The notes under the pieces are model-generated. The model saw nothing but the letters and a program-made list of their open reading frames with translations, searched no databases and was not told the origin of the DNA. A DNA stretch of 64,000 nt from Acidimangrovimonas pyrenivorans (GTDB taxonomy: Bacteria; Pseudomonadota; Alphaproteobacteria; Rhodobacterales; Rhodobacteraceae). Positions 43,773-53,332 of the stretch are shown here, piece by piece; position 1 is the first letter of the stretch, and each line of letters opens with the position of its first letter. The translations under genes and the position numbers were made by a program. The DNA lies in contig NZ_JBHRSK010000004.1 of the NCBI RefSeq assembly GCF_042643245.1, positions 310,001-374,000 on the forward strand. Reading direction: 5' to 3'.

Positions 43773-44723
43773 CTAGTGCAATCCGGCCCGGGCGGCGGCG
43801 CGGTGGATGGCGGCGATGATATCGTCGGGATTGGTGTGGTGCGGCATGTGGCCGACGCCCTCCAGCCGGGTCAGGTTGGCGCCCGGCACCTGGCGCAGCA
43901 GGCGCTCGGAATGGATGCCGATCGGGACGATGCTGTCGGCGGTGCCGTGGACGATCTCGAGCGGCTGGCGGATCTGGCCGTAAAGCGTCGACATCTGGTG
44001 GATATGGGGCAGCAGGCCGTTGACCTGGCGGGCATTGGCGATCAGCACCTTGCGGCGCAGGGTCAGCGGCACCGCGACATGGTCGACATAGCCCTCGGGC
44101 ACCGGGTCGGGGGCGAAGATCTCGGCGACCAGCTTCGCGGTCATCTTCTCGCTCGCCCAGGCGGTGGCCAGCGGCACCAGCACGGCGGCGCCGGGCCTGA
44201 CCGAGGTGGCGCGGTACCAGGCGCCGAGGCCGCCGGTCCAGGGGTTGCTGGCGCCCGAGACGACGACCAGCGCGGCGATGTCGTCGGGATGCTCCAGCGC
44301 CCAGGACAGGGCGACGGCGCCGCCATAGCTCTGGCCCAGCACGATCGGGTTGAAGGCGCCCAGCCGCTCGGCCGCCTTGCGCAGCACCCGCACCTGCGCC
44401 GCCGGGTCGGCATCCTCGGGCCCCAGCGCGTCCGACCAGCCCAGCCCGGGTCGGTCGAAGGCGATGACCCGGAACCGGCCCTTGAGCCGGTCCATCAGGC
44501 GAAAGGTGAACTCGCGCGCGTTGCCGCTGGCGCCGTGCAGCAGGATCAGGTCGGGGCCGTCTCCGGCGATATGGGCGTGAACGATGCGGCCCTCGATCCG
44601 GATCATCATCCCGCGCGGCGGAAAGGCTTCCTCGGCCGCGCGTTCGCGGGCGCTGACGCGCCGCCGGGTGAGCCCGAACAGGCCGGCTGCAACCGCAGGG
44701 AGAAGAACCAGACTACTTGCCAA
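43773..44723 (-). CDS. Alpha/beta hydrolase, possibly membrane-anchored
   Basis: The start is TTG at 44723, inside the end of metA (11-base overlap). The 316-residue product begins with a hydrophobic stretch, SLVLLPAVAAGLFGLTRR, that may be a membrane anchor. The nucleophile motif is VLGQSYGGAVALSW, preceded by LILLHGASGNAREF; acid HGTADSIVP and histidine GVGHMPHH are in place. The substrate is unknown. Internal ATGs in the frame would give a soluble form. Confidence 0.8.
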   Translation of the reverse strand: MASSLVLLPAVAAGLFGLTRRRVSARERAAEEAFPPRGMMIRIEGRIVHAHIAGDGPDLILLHGASGNAREFTFRLMDRLKGRFRVIAFDRPGLGWSDALGPEDADPAAQVRVLRKAAERLGAFNPIVLGQSYGGAVALSWALEHPDDIAALVVVSGASNPWTGGLGAWYRATSVRPGAAVLVPLATAWASEKMTAKLVAEIFAPDPVPEGYVDHVAVPLTLRRKVLIANARQVNGLLPHIHQMSTLYGQIRQPLEIVHGTADSIVPIGIHSERLLRQVPGANLTRLEGVGHMPHHTNPDDIIAAIHRAAARAGLH

Positions 44724-45636
44724 TTTCCCGCATGTCGTAAGGGGTTGTCTGATAAATTTCGTTTATCCAGTTACCATAGAGCAGATGGGCGTGGCTGCGC
44801 CAGCGGTTCAGTGGCACCTTGGTCGGATCGTCGTCGGGATAGTAGTTCACCGGCAGCTTCGCCGGGGTTCCGGCGGCGACGTCGCGGTCATATTCCTGCT
44901 TCAGCGTGTCGCTGTCGTATTCGAGGTGGTTGAAGATGTAGAGTGCCCGGTGGTCGGTATCCTCGACCAGGCAGGGCCCGACCTCGGGCGAGCCGAGCAG
45001 CGTCACCAGCTCGGGCACCGCGTCGAGCTCTTCCTGCTTCATCTCGGTCCAGCGGCTGACCGGCACCGTCAGGTCGTCGGAGAAGCCGCGCAGATAGGGC
45101 GAGGCCGGGGCGAGGTTGCGGTGGCGGTAGCAGCCGAAGGCCTTGTGCGCGAGCATGTGCTTCTGGACGCCGTGGAAGTGATAGACCATCGCCATCCCGC
45201 CCCAGCAGACGCCGAAGGTCGAATGGACATGGGACTGGGTCCAGTCGAAGACCTGGGTCAGCTCGTCCCAGTAATCGACTTGCTCGTAGGGCAGATGCTC
45301 GATCGGGGCGCCGGTGACGATCAGCCCGTCGAACTTGTCGCCGCTGTCGGCGACCTCGGCGAAGGGCTGGTAGAACTCTTCCATGTGCTCGGCGGCGGTA
45401 TTGCGCGAGAGGTGGTCGGTCATCCGGATCAGCCGCAGGTCGATCTGCAGCGGCGTGGCGCCGATCAGGCGCGAGAACTGGATCTCGGTCTGGATCTTCT
45501 TCGGCATCAGGTTGAGCAGCCCGATGCGCAAGGGCCGGATGTCCTGCCGTGCCGCCCGGCCCTCCGACATCACCATCACGCCTTCGCTCGAAAGCACGTC
45601 GAAGGCGGGCAGGGTTTCGGGCAGGGTGATGGGCAT
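44713..45636 (-). CDS. metA: Homoserine O-acyltransferase, predicted acetyl-CoA specific
   Basis: The 307-residue product has the catalytic cysteine C144 in FGVCWGGMAM and the histidine and glutamate in FNHLEYD. MetA enzymes start methionine synthesis by acylating homoserine. The residue that sets acyl-donor choice (position 111 in Bacillus cereus MetA) is glutamate here (E113 in TGAPIEHLP), which in studied enzymes gives acetyl- rather than succinyl-transfer. The E. coli enzyme has glycine there. It is followed by the overlapping hydrolase gene. Confidence 0.92.
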   Translation of the reverse strand: MPITLPETLPAFDVLSSEGVMVMSEGRAARQDIRPLRIGLLNLMPKKIQTEIQFSRLIGATPLQIDLRLIRMTDHLSRNTAAEHMEEFYQPFAEVADSGDKFDGLIVTGAPIEHLPYEQVDYWDELTQVFDWTQSHVHSTFGVCWGGMAMVYHFHGVQKHMLAHKAFGCYRHRNLAPASPYLRGFSDDLTVPVSRWTEMKQEELDAVPELVTLLGSPEVGPCLVEDTDHRALYIFNHLEYDSDTLKQEYDRDVAAGTPAKLPVNYYPDDDPTKVPLNRWRSHAHLLYGNWINEIYQTTPYDMREIGK

Positions 45637-45675
45637 CGGCGATCTCCGGTTGAAGCGGCTCTTTGGGGGCTGGCG

Positions 45676-46536
45676 CTAGCGACGGTCGATGGCGGCGGCG
45701 ATCAGCGCGTCGAAGTCCTCGGGCCCGCGTAGGGCCGAGACCTCTTCGGCGGTGACGGTGACGCCCCATTTCTCCGCCATCGCCGCATAGCGCGGCTGGC
45801 GGTGGGCCAGCGCCCGGGCATAGGTCCAGCGCACGAAGGCATCCGGATCGACGGCGCTTTCGCACAGCCCGGTCTCGGCCAGATATCCGCTCCAGCAGTC
45901 CAGCAGGAAGTCCGGTTTGTAATACATCGGCTTGGGCGCGCGGTCAAAGCGCCGGATCAGCTCGGCCGTATGGGCGTCCGAGCCCTTGATCCAGACCAGC
46001 AGCAGATGCTCCGACAGGGTGGTCAGCAGCGGGTCCCCGGGATCGTCGGGATCGACCACCTCGCAGATCGAGCCGCCGGAATCGCAGACGAAATTGCCGT
46101 AGCCGTAGATCTCCTGCGCCCGCTCGATGAAATGCGGGGTATCGCGCAGCGCGGCGATCTCGGCCACCCGGTGCTGCTCCTGCCGGCGCTGGTACTCGGC
46201 AAGGCCCAGCCCGCCCTTGTCGGGATCTCCCGGCTTGCCTAGGTAGGTCGAGAGTGGCGAGAGGTTCGAGAAGGTGATGTTCGAGGTGATGTAGACGGAA
46301 TCCGTCATCAGCAGCTCGCGCAGCAGCGGCACCTTCATCGCCTCGCGCTTGAAGTTGTCCGAGATATGCTCGCCCATGTAGCGGGTGCCGATGCGGTAAT
46401 CGACCGAGTAATGGAACCAGCCGCCGGCCTCGCGCAGCAGGCTCGAGACATGGGTCTTGCCCAGCCCGGACATGCCGAACAGCAGCACCCGTTTCTTCGG
46501 GGCCGCCCGCCAGTCGTCGCCGCTGCTGTAGATCAT
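45676..46536 (-). CDS. P-loop NTPase of unknown role
   Basis: The ATG at 46536 gives 286 residues beginning MIYSSGDDWRAAPKKRVLLF. The P-loop is GMSGLGKTHVS, with later segments resembling small-molecule or adenylate kinases (FVCDSGGSICEVVDPDDPGD). It is conserved among Rhodobacterales as an ATPase next to metA-type genes as far as I recall, but I assign no reaction. The longer frame upstream is a shadow over the transporter gene. Confidence 0.75.
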   Translation of the reverse strand: MIYSSGDDWRAAPKKRVLLFGMSGLGKTHVSSLLREAGGWFHYSVDYRIGTRYMGEHISDNFKREAMKVPLLRELLMTDSVYITSNITFSNLSPLSTYLGKPGDPDKGGLGLAEYQRRQEQHRVAEIAALRDTPHFIERAQEIYGYGNFVCDSGGSICEVVDPDDPGDPLLTTLSEHLLLVWIKGSDAHTAELIRRFDRAPKPMYYKPDFLLDCWSGYLAETGLCESAVDPDAFVRWTYARALAHRQPRYAAMAEKWGVTVTAEEVSALRGPEDFDALIAAAIDRR

Positions 46537-46586
46537 CTGCCTCTCCCGCCGTCTCCGGCCCCGAATAGCGGGAAGGCGCGGCGGAT

Positions 46587-47525
46587 TCACGTCTTTTCTG
46601 CAGCGGTCCGGGCTTTTGTCGTCCGCCGCCGCAGCAGCCGGCCGTCGGTGATCGCCAGTCCCAGCGCCAGCAGGCCGAAGCCGGCGAAGGCGTGGCGCGG
46701 CAGGGTCTCGCCCAGCACCAGCCAGCCGAGCAGGATCGCGACCGGCGAGACCAGCAGCGTCACCAGGCTCAGGTTGCCGGCGCCGGCCATGGCGAGGACG
46801 CGGTAGTAGAGCAGGTAGGCCCCGGCCGAGGCCAGCACGGCAAGGTAGACCAGCGCGCCCCAGGTGGCGGCGCTGTAGTCGAGGCTGGGCGCGCCGTCGC
46901 GCAGCAAGGCGGCGGGGACGAGGACCAGGGTCGAGCCGGTCAGCATCCCGGCGGCGGCGACCTGCGGCGCGACGCCCTTGAAGCTGGCCCGGGCGAAGGC
47001 GGCGGCGCAGGCATAGGAGCTGGCGGCGCCGAGCACGGCGAGCTGGCCCAGCGAGGTCAGGTCGAGCCCGGTCAGCGCCGATGGCCCGACGGCGGTGGCG
47101 ACGCCGGCGAAACCGGTCAGCACGCCCAGCGCCCGGCGCGGGCCCAGCCGCTCGTCGGCGAAGACCAGGGCGGCGACCAGGACGCCGAAGATCGCGGTCG
47201 AGGCGTTGAGGATCGAGGCCAGGCCCGAGGCGATGTGCAACTCGCCCCAGGTGATCAGCGAGAACGGGATGACGTTGTTGAGCAGCCCCATGACGAGGAA
47301 CGCGGCCCAGACCCGCGGGCGGCGCGGTAGCGGCAGCCGGCGGCCGAGGACGTAAACCCACAGCACCACGGCCGCACCGCCGACACGGAAGGCGACCGAG
47401 GTCAGCACCCCGACCTCGTCCAGCGCCAGCCGGATCGACAGGAAGGAGCCGCCCCAGATCAGGGCGAGCAGCAGCAACTCGGCCCAGGCGCGGGCGGACA
47501 GGGTTTTCTGCACGGGGCGGGACAT
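46587..47525 (-). CDS. DMT/EamA-family transporter
   Basis: The ATG at 47525 gives 312 residues with ten membrane segments in two EamA repeats (for example AELLLLALIWGGSFLSIRLA and ILLGWLVLGETLPRHAFAGF). These proteins export metabolites such as amino acids or drugs. The substrate is not predictable. It follows the FadL gene on the same strand but a terminator stands between them. Confidence 0.85.
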   Translation of the reverse strand: MSRPVQKTLSARAWAELLLLALIWGGSFLSIRLALDEVGVLTSVAFRVGGAAVVLWVYVLGRRLPLPRRPRVWAAFLVMGLLNNVIPFSLITWGELHIASGLASILNASTAIFGVLVAALVFADERLGPRRALGVLTGFAGVATAVGPSALTGLDLTSLGQLAVLGAASSYACAAAFARASFKGVAPQVAAAGMLTGSTLVLVPAALLRDGAPSLDYSAATWGALVYLAVLASAGAYLLYYRVLAMAGAGNLSLVTLLVSPVAILLGWLVLGETLPRHAFAGFGLLALGLAITDGRLLRRRTTKARTAAEKT

Positions 47526-47602
47526 CGGGCACTCTTTGGATCGCGGAACCTGTCGCCTTGTCGCATGGCGGCCCCGCCGGCGCGACCCGGATCCTGACAT
47601 GA

Positions 47603-47628
47603 AAAGGCCCCGCCGGGGCGGGGCCTTT
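47603..47628 (-). terminator. Terminator after the FadL-like gene
   Basis: AAAGGCCCCGC (47603-47613), loop CGGG, GCGGGGCCTTT (47618-47628): a perfect 11-base-pair stem with A and T ends, so it can work in both directions. Confidence 0.85.
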
Positions 47629-47650
47629 CGGATTTCCGATCGCGGGCGGC

Positions 47651-48784
47651 TCAGAAGTTGTAGCCGACCTTGATGCCGAACGCCGTGGCGTGGTTGTTGG
47701 TGAAGTTCGACAGCGCGGTGCCCGGAAGCGACGGGTTCTCGGTCTGGGCATCGCCGATCATGACGTAGCTGACCCCCATCGTCACCTTCACCTTGTCCTG
47801 GGTATAGGTCACGCCGGCGCCGACGCTGGTATAGCCGTCGGTCGGGCCGAGGTTGCCGGCGAAGCCGCCATTCGACTTCTCGTAGCCCAGCTGCACCGCG
47901 CCCGACCAGTGCTCGTTGAACTTGCGCCCGATCCCCAGCGTGTAGGTGATGGTGTTGTTGTCATAGGAGACAAGGCTGCCGCCGGTCGCCATGTTGTAGC
48001 CGACGGGCGTGATGTCGAACGCCTTCCACTCGCGCCAGCGCACCGAGCCGAAGACCAGCGTCTTGGGCGCGACACCGGTCTGGAATTCGAGGTTCACCGA
48101 TTGCGGCACGGTGGTCGAGAAGGGCAGCGAAGGGCCGCCATTTTCCGAGACGTCGAAAGTATGCTTGATCTCGCTGTTATAGGTCAGCGCGACCCGCAGC
48201 GCGATCTCGGGTTTCTCGTAGGCGACGCCGACCAGATAGCCGAACTCGGTGCTGTCATTGGTCGACATGGTGTAGTTGCTCAGCAGCGGGATCGAAACCG
48301 AGCCGCTGGCGGTCTCGCCCCGGATGCCGCCGTAGAGGCTGACATTCGACGGCAGCTTGTAGCGCAGCATCGCGGTGACCGCTTTCGAGCTGATCTTGCC
48401 CGTCGAGCCGGCATAGGCATAGCCGGTGCCGGAGGGGTAGGTGACATCGGCGCCGATCGGCTCGTCGAGGACCAGGGCGACGTCGACATTCTTGCTCAAG
48501 GCGGTCTTGAAGCCGAGCGAATAGGTGACGTAGCTGTCCGTCATGTTTCCGGTCGAGCTGCCGGCCGGAACGGCAATGGTGCCGGCAGGAGCCGGCGGCG
48601 GGGCGTAGATCGGTGTCGCCTGCGTGCCCGAGACATGGGGCGAGACACTGCCGAGCGAGAATTCGACGTAAGTGCCCTTCTCGAACAGGATGCCGACCGA
48701 TTGCGTCGAGCGCTCGACCCCGCCTGCATGGGCCGCGGCGGCGCCAAGGGCCAGCGCGCTGACGGATACCAAGACTGTTTTCAT
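47651..48784 (-). CDS. OmpP1/FadL-family outer-membrane transporter
   Basis: The 377-residue product has a signal peptide ending AAAHAGGVERS, long alternating beta strands, and a C-terminal phenylalanine (GIKVGYNF) typical of outer-membrane barrels. FadL proteins let hydrophobic compounds such as fatty acids cross the outer membrane. The N-terminal hatch (GVERSTQSVGILFEKGTYVE) fits the family. It is monocistronic with its own terminator. Confidence 0.9.
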   Translation of the reverse strand: MKTVLVSVSALALGAAAAHAGGVERSTQSVGILFEKGTYVEFSLGSVSPHVSGTQATPIYAPPPAPAGTIAVPAGSSTGNMTDSYVTYSLGFKTALSKNVDVALVLDEPIGADVTYPSGTGYAYAGSTGKISSKAVTAMLRYKLPSNVSLYGGIRGETASGSVSIPLLSNYTMSTNDSTEFGYLVGVAYEKPEIALRVALTYNSEIKHTFDVSENGGPSLPFSTTVPQSVNLEFQTGVAPKTLVFGSVRWREWKAFDITPVGYNMATGGSLVSYDNNTITYTLGIGRKFNEHWSGAVQLGYEKSNGGFAGNLGPTDGYTSVGAGVTYTQDKVKVTMGVSYVMIGDAQTENPSLPGTALSNFTNNHATAFGIKVGYNF

Positions 48785-48884
48785 GTCCCTCCTCCCGGAA
48801 CGTTCTCGTTATTATGTCAAGAACGCTAGGGAGCGTGAGAATCTCCGTCAATCATTGACCTGACGTCAGCGTGCCAAGGCCCGG

Positions 48885-49808
48885 TCAGCGTTGCACGGAT
48901 GCCCGGGTCTCGGCCCGGATGTTGACGAAATTGGCGACGAAGATCAGCGCCGCGCCGAGGAAGACGAAGATATCCAGCGGCTCGTGGTAAAGCAGCATGC
49001 CGACGACGGCGATCACCGGCAGACGGGCGAAGTCGAACGGGATGACGATGCTGGCCGGCGCCAGCGACAGCGCCGTGGTCAGGCAGAAATGCGCCAACAG
49101 CCCGGCACAGCCGATCAGCACCAGCCACGGGCCGGTGCCGGCGTCGGGCAGGGCCAGCGCCCCGTCCTTGGCCAGCGCGCAGATCACCCCGAAAATGGCC
49201 TGCATCGTGGTCAGCCAGAACAGGATCGAGATCACCGGCTCGGTCCGGGTCAGCCGCTTGGTGAAGATCGCGGTCAGGGCGAAGCAGACCGCGGCCGTGG
49301 CGGCGGCGAGGATGCCGGGGTCGAGATGGGCCGGGTTGGGCCGGGCGACGATCAGGATGCCGAGGAAACCGGTGGCGGCCGATAGCGCCCGGGTCCGGGT
49401 CAGGCGCTCGTTCAACAGCAGCGGCGCCAGCAGCGCGACCCAGAGCGGCGAGGTGAATTCCAGCGCGAAGACCTGGGCCAGCGGGATCAGGGTGATGGCC
49501 AGGAACCACAGGTTCTGGCCGGTGAAATGGGCGATGTTGCGGATCAGGTGCAGGCCCATGCGCCGGACGTGGATATCGCCGCTGCGGCGACGGACAAGGG
49601 CGACGGTCAGCACGATCAGGACGCCGACGACCGAGCGCCAGGTCATCAGCTCGAACGTGTCCATGCTCAGGCTGACCTGGCGCCCCGCCACCGCCATCGA
49701 CGAGAACGAGGCGATGGCCCCGGTCATCCACAGCGCCGCCTTCAGCGGCTGGGGATCGTCGAGCGCGGGTATCGCCGGCCGCGCGCCGGCCGCCTCGGTC
49801 TGGCTCAT
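48885..49808 (-). CDS. DMT/EamA-family transporter
   Basis: The 307-residue product has ten membrane segments in two EamA units. It contains LTRTRALSAATGFLGILIVA at the end of the first unit and LPVIAVVGMLLYHEPLDIFV in the second, as in RhaT/SAM-exporter-like members. The substrate is unknown. It is separate from the other EamA gene at 46587 and not closely similar to it. Confidence 0.87.
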   Translation of the reverse strand: MSQTEAAGARPAIPALDDPQPLKAALWMTGAIASFSSMAVAGRQVSLSMDTFELMTWRSVVGVLIVLTVALVRRRSGDIHVRRMGLHLIRNIAHFTGQNLWFLAITLIPLAQVFALEFTSPLWVALLAPLLLNERLTRTRALSAATGFLGILIVARPNPAHLDPGILAAATAAVCFALTAIFTKRLTRTEPVISILFWLTTMQAIFGVICALAKDGALALPDAGTGPWLVLIGCAGLLAHFCLTTALSLAPASIVIPFDFARLPVIAVVGMLLYHEPLDIFVFLGAALIFVANFVNIRAETRASVQR

Positions 49809-49942
49809 TCCCGTCCTTCCGTTTCCAGCGTAGGCCCTCCCGCCCGTCGCCGCCCTGGCGGCGCCTCCCGTCGGTCCCCGCCGCGCTCGCGCGCGGCGGC
49901 CGGGACCATTCGGCGACCGGGTCGCGGCCGCTCAGGCGGGCG

Positions 49943-51508
49943 TCATTCCCACTCGATCGTGCCCGGCGGCTTCGAGGTGATGTCGTAGGTCACCCGGTTG
50001 ATGCCCTTGACCTCGTTGATGATCCGGGTCGCGGTCTCGCCGAGGAACTCGTGGCTGAACGGGTAGTAGTCGGCCGTCATGCCGTCGACCGAGGTCACCG
50101 CGCGCAGGGCGCAGGCATAGTCGTAGGTGCGGCCGTCGCCCATCACGCCGACGGTGCGCACCGGCAGCAGGGCGACGAAGGCCTGCCAGATCTCGTCGTA
50201 AAGGCCGTGCTTGCGGATCTGGTCGATATAGACCGCGTCGGCCCGGCGCAGGATTTCCAGCTTGTCGCGGGTGATCTCGCCCGGGCAGCGGATGGCGAGG
50301 CCGGGGCCGGGGAAGGGGTGGCGGCCGATGAAGCTTTGCGGCAGGCCGAGCTCGCGGCCCAGCGCGCGGACCTCGTCCTTGAACAGCTCGCGCAGCGGCT
50401 CGACCAGCTTGAGGCCCATCTTCTCGGGCAGGCCGCCGACATTGTGGTGCGACTTGATCGTCACCGAGGGGCCGCCGGAGAAGCTGACCGACTCGATGAC
50501 GTCCGGGTAGAGCGTGCCCTGGGCGAGGAATTCGGCCCCGCCGACCTCGTGGGCGTGTTTCTGGAACACGTCGATGAACAGCTTGCCGATCGTCTTGCGC
50601 TTGACCTCGGGGTCGGACACGCCTTCCAGCGCGCCGATGAACAGGTCGGCCTCGTCGGCATGGATCAGCGGGATGTTGTAGGTGTCGCGGAACATGCTGA
50701 CCACCTCTTCCGCCTCGCCCAGCCGCATCAGCCCGTGATCGACGAAGACGCAGGTCAGCTGGTCGCCGATCGCCTCGTGGATCAGCACCGCGGCGACCGA
50801 GCTGTCGACGCCGCCGGAGAGGCCGCAGATCACCTTCTTGTCGCCGACCTGTTCGCGGATCAGGCGGATCGCCTCGTCCTTGTAGGCGCCCATGGTCCAG
50901 TCGCCGCTGAAGCCGGCCAGACGCACGAAGTTCTCGTAGAGCTTGCGGCCGTTCGGGGTGTGGTGGACCTCGGGATGGAACTGGACGGCGAAGAAGTTGC
51001 GCGCCGGGTCGGCGGTGATGGCGAAGGGGGCGCCGGGCGAGGTGGCGTAGACCTCGAAGCCCGGGGCCAGCTCGGAAACGTGGTCGCCATGGCTCATCCA
51101 GACCTGCTCGCGCCCGGCGGCATCGGCGAACCAGCCGTCGAGCAGCGGCAGCCGGCTCTCGCCGGGCGTGACATAGGCGCGGCCGAATTCGGCGGTGTGG
51201 CTCTGGCCGGCCTCGACCTTGCCGCCGAGCATCTCCATCATCACCTGCTGGCCGTAGCAGATGCCGAGGATCGGCACGCCGAGCGCGAAGACGCTTTCCG
51301 GCGGCCGCGGCGAGCCCTCGTCGAGCACCGAGGCCGGGCCACCCGAGAAGATCACGGCCTTGGGCGCGAAGTCCTGCAGGAAGGCGTCGGTGACGTTCTG
51401 GAACGGGTGGATTTCGCAATAGACGTTCAGCTCGCGCAGCCGGCGCGCGATCAGCTGCGTCACCTGGGAACCGAAGTCGATGATGAGGAGGCGGTCATGC
51501 TGGGTCAT
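49943..51508 (-). CDS. guaA: GMP synthase (glutamine-hydrolysing)
   Basis: The 521-residue product has the class I amidotransferase triad cysteine in GICYGQQ, histidine-glutamate in FHPEVHHTP, and the ATP-pyrophosphatase P-loop GLSGGVDSSV. It ends with the dimerisation domain VTYDITSKPPGTIEWE. It converts XMP to GMP, the step after GuaB, whose 3' end marks the island boundary at 10331-10387. The 3' end of this guaA shows no insertion. Confidence 0.98.
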   Translation of the reverse strand: MTQHDRLLIIDFGSQVTQLIARRLRELNVYCEIHPFQNVTDAFLQDFAPKAVIFSGGPASVLDEGSPRPPESVFALGVPILGICYGQQVMMEMLGGKVEAGQSHTAEFGRAYVTPGESRLPLLDGWFADAAGREQVWMSHGDHVSELAPGFEVYATSPGAPFAITADPARNFFAVQFHPEVHHTPNGRKLYENFVRLAGFSGDWTMGAYKDEAIRLIREQVGDKKVICGLSGGVDSSVAAVLIHEAIGDQLTCVFVDHGLMRLGEAEEVVSMFRDTYNIPLIHADEADLFIGALEGVSDPEVKRKTIGKLFIDVFQKHAHEVGGAEFLAQGTLYPDVIESVSFSGGPSVTIKSHHNVGGLPEKMGLKLVEPLRELFKDEVRALGRELGLPQSFIGRHPFPGPGLAIRCPGEITRDKLEILRRADAVYIDQIRKHGLYDEIWQAFVALLPVRTVGVMGDGRTYDYACALRAVTSVDGMTADYYPFSHEFLGETATRIINEVKGINRVTYDITSKPPGTIEWE

Positions 51509-51587
51509 GAGCGTCGAATAAGCGCGCGCGCGCAGGGGCGCAAGAGGATTGCGCGGGCGCAGAGGGCGGCAGGGGGCGCTGCGCCTC

Positions 51588-51629
51588 GCGCTGTGCGCGC
51601 TCCCCGGGATATTTGGGCTGGAAGGAAAG
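51588..51629 (+). repeat. Degenerate copy of the dispersed GGATATTT repeat
   Basis: GCGCTCCCCGGGATATTTGG and the GAAGGAAAG ending keep the core and tail of the repeat, but the G-rich dyad is lost. It lies in the 264-base gap between guaA and the divergent MttB-like gene. No other feature is visible there. Confidence 0.5.
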
Positions 51630-51772
51630 CAGGCGCGGCCCGGGCCGACCTGCCGCAGCGGCGATGTCGGTTTTTCGTCTCAGGTGACGCAATCCGGAGA
51701 TGTCGGGGCGGCGAAATCAGTAAAAGAAGGCCTAGGAAGCAGCCGCGGGTGCGGCCGGACGGAGGATGATCG

Positions 51773-53314
51773 ATGAGTGCAGCGGTTGGACGGCGGGCAC
51801 GGGGCGGCGGCGGCGCCGCGCGGCGGGCGGAGCGCACGGCGGTAAGGCGCGACACCGCGCGCTTCATCGAGCGCAACATCCCCAATTTCGAACTGCTCAA
51901 CGACGAGGCGCTTGAGATCATCGAGCACAACGCCGAGACGGTGCTCGAGGAGATCGGCGTCAACTTCGTCGAGAACCCGGCCGCGCTGGAGCGCTGGAAA
52001 GAGGCCGGCGCCGACGTCAAGGGCGAGCGGGTGCGGATCCCGCGCGGGCTGGCGCGCCAGCTCTGCGCCACCGCGCCGTCGCAATTCACCCAAGCCGCCC
52101 GCAACCCCGAGCGCAATGTCGAGATCGGCGGCCGCAACCTGGTGCTGGCGCCGGTCTACGGCCCGCCCTTCGTCCGCGACGCCGCCGGCGGCCGGCGCTA
52201 TGCGACGATGGAGGATTTCCGCAATTTCGTGAAGCTCGGCTACATGTCGAAATGGCTGCACCATTCCGGCGGCACGGTCTGCGAACCGACCGACGTGCCG
52301 GTGAACAAGCGCCACCTCGACATGCTGCTGGCCCACATGACGCTGTCGGACAAGCCCTTCATGGGCTCGGTGACCGAGCCGGTGCGGGCGGCGGATTCGG
52401 TCGAGATGGCGAAGATCCTGTTCGGCGCCGACTTCGTCGACCAGAACACGGTGATGACCTCGCTGATCAACATCAACAGCCCGCTGACCTTCGACAGCGT
52501 GATGATGGGGGCGCTCGAGGTCTACGCGCGGGCCAACCAGGCGGCGATCATCTCGCCCTTCATCGTCGGCGGCGCGATGGCGCCGGTGACGGTGGCGGGC
52601 ACGCTGACCCAGGTGCTGGCCGAGGTGCTGGCCGGCGTCGCCTACAGCCAGATCATCCGCCCCGGCGCGCCGGTCATCTTCGGCGCCTTCGTCACCTCGA
52701 TCGACATGAACTCGGGCGCGCCGACCTTCGGCACCCCGGAAGCGGCCCATATCACCTATGGCGCCGGGCAACTGGCGCGGCGGCTGGGGCTGCCCTACCG
52801 CTCGGGTGGCGGCTTCTGCGGCTCCAAGCTGCCCGACGCCCAGGCCGGTTACGAAAGCGCCAACAGCCTGAACATGGCGCTGCTGGCCGGGGTCAACTTC
52901 ATGCTCCACAGCTGCGGCTGGCTCGAGGGCGGGCTGGTGTCCTCCTACGAGAAATTCGTCATGGATGCCGATCAGCTCGGCACCCTGCACCACCTCGCCC
53001 GGGGCATCAGCACCGACGAGAACGGCCAGGCGATGGACGCGATCCGCGAGGTCGGGCCGGGCGGCCATTACCTCGGCTGCAGCCACACCCAGGCCAATTT
53101 CAAGTCCGCCTTCTGGCGCTCGGACCTGCTCGACTACAAGCCGTTCGAGACCTGGGAGGAGGAGGGTGCGCGCGACACCCAGGCGCTGGCCGGCGTCCGG
53201 GTGCAGAAGCTGCTGGCCGATTACGAGGCGCCGGCGCTCGACCCGGGCATCCACGAGGCGCTGACCGACTATGTCGCGCGCAAGAAGGAGTCGATGCCCG
53301 ACACCTTCACCTGA
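51773..53314 (+). CDS. MttB-superfamily methyltransferase without pyrrolysine
   Basis: The 513-residue product belongs to the trimethylamine methyltransferase family, with NFVENPAALERWKEAGADVK, PFIVGGAMAPVTVAGTLTQV and GGHYLGCSHTQANFKSAFWR. The frame has no internal TAG, so it is a non-Pyl member like the glycine-betaine methyltransferases. These transfer a methyl group from a quaternary amine to a corrinoid protein. No corrinoid protein or reactivase gene is adjacent, so its partners must lie elsewhere. Confidence 0.85.
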   Translation: MSAAVGRRARGGGGAARRAERTAVRRDTARFIERNIPNFELLNDEALEIIEHNAETVLEEIGVNFVENPAALERWKEAGADVKGERVRIPRGLARQLCATAPSQFTQAARNPERNVEIGGRNLVLAPVYGPPFVRDAAGGRRYATMEDFRNFVKLGYMSKWLHHSGGTVCEPTDVPVNKRHLDMLLAHMTLSDKPFMGSVTEPVRAADSVEMAKILFGADFVDQNTVMTSLININSPLTFDSVMMGALEVYARANQAAIISPFIVGGAMAPVTVAGTLTQVLAEVLAGVAYSQIIRPGAPVIFGAFVTSIDMNSGAPTFGTPEAAHITYGAGQLARRLGLPYRSGGGFCGSKLPDAQAGYESANSLNMALLAGVNFMLHSCGWLEGGLVSSYEKFVMDADQLGTLHHLARGISTDENGQAMDAIREVGPGGHYLGCSHTQANFKSAFWRSDLLDYKPFETWEEEGARDTQALAGVRVQKLLADYEAPALDPGIHEALTDYVARKKESMPDTFT

Positions 53315-53332
53315 CGTCCGGGCCGGTCGGGG

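Noticed and set aside
49943..51508. guaA as a second insertion site
   Set aside because: guaA 3' ends are known targets of integrative elements, but here the C-terminus is complete and no integrase lies beside it.
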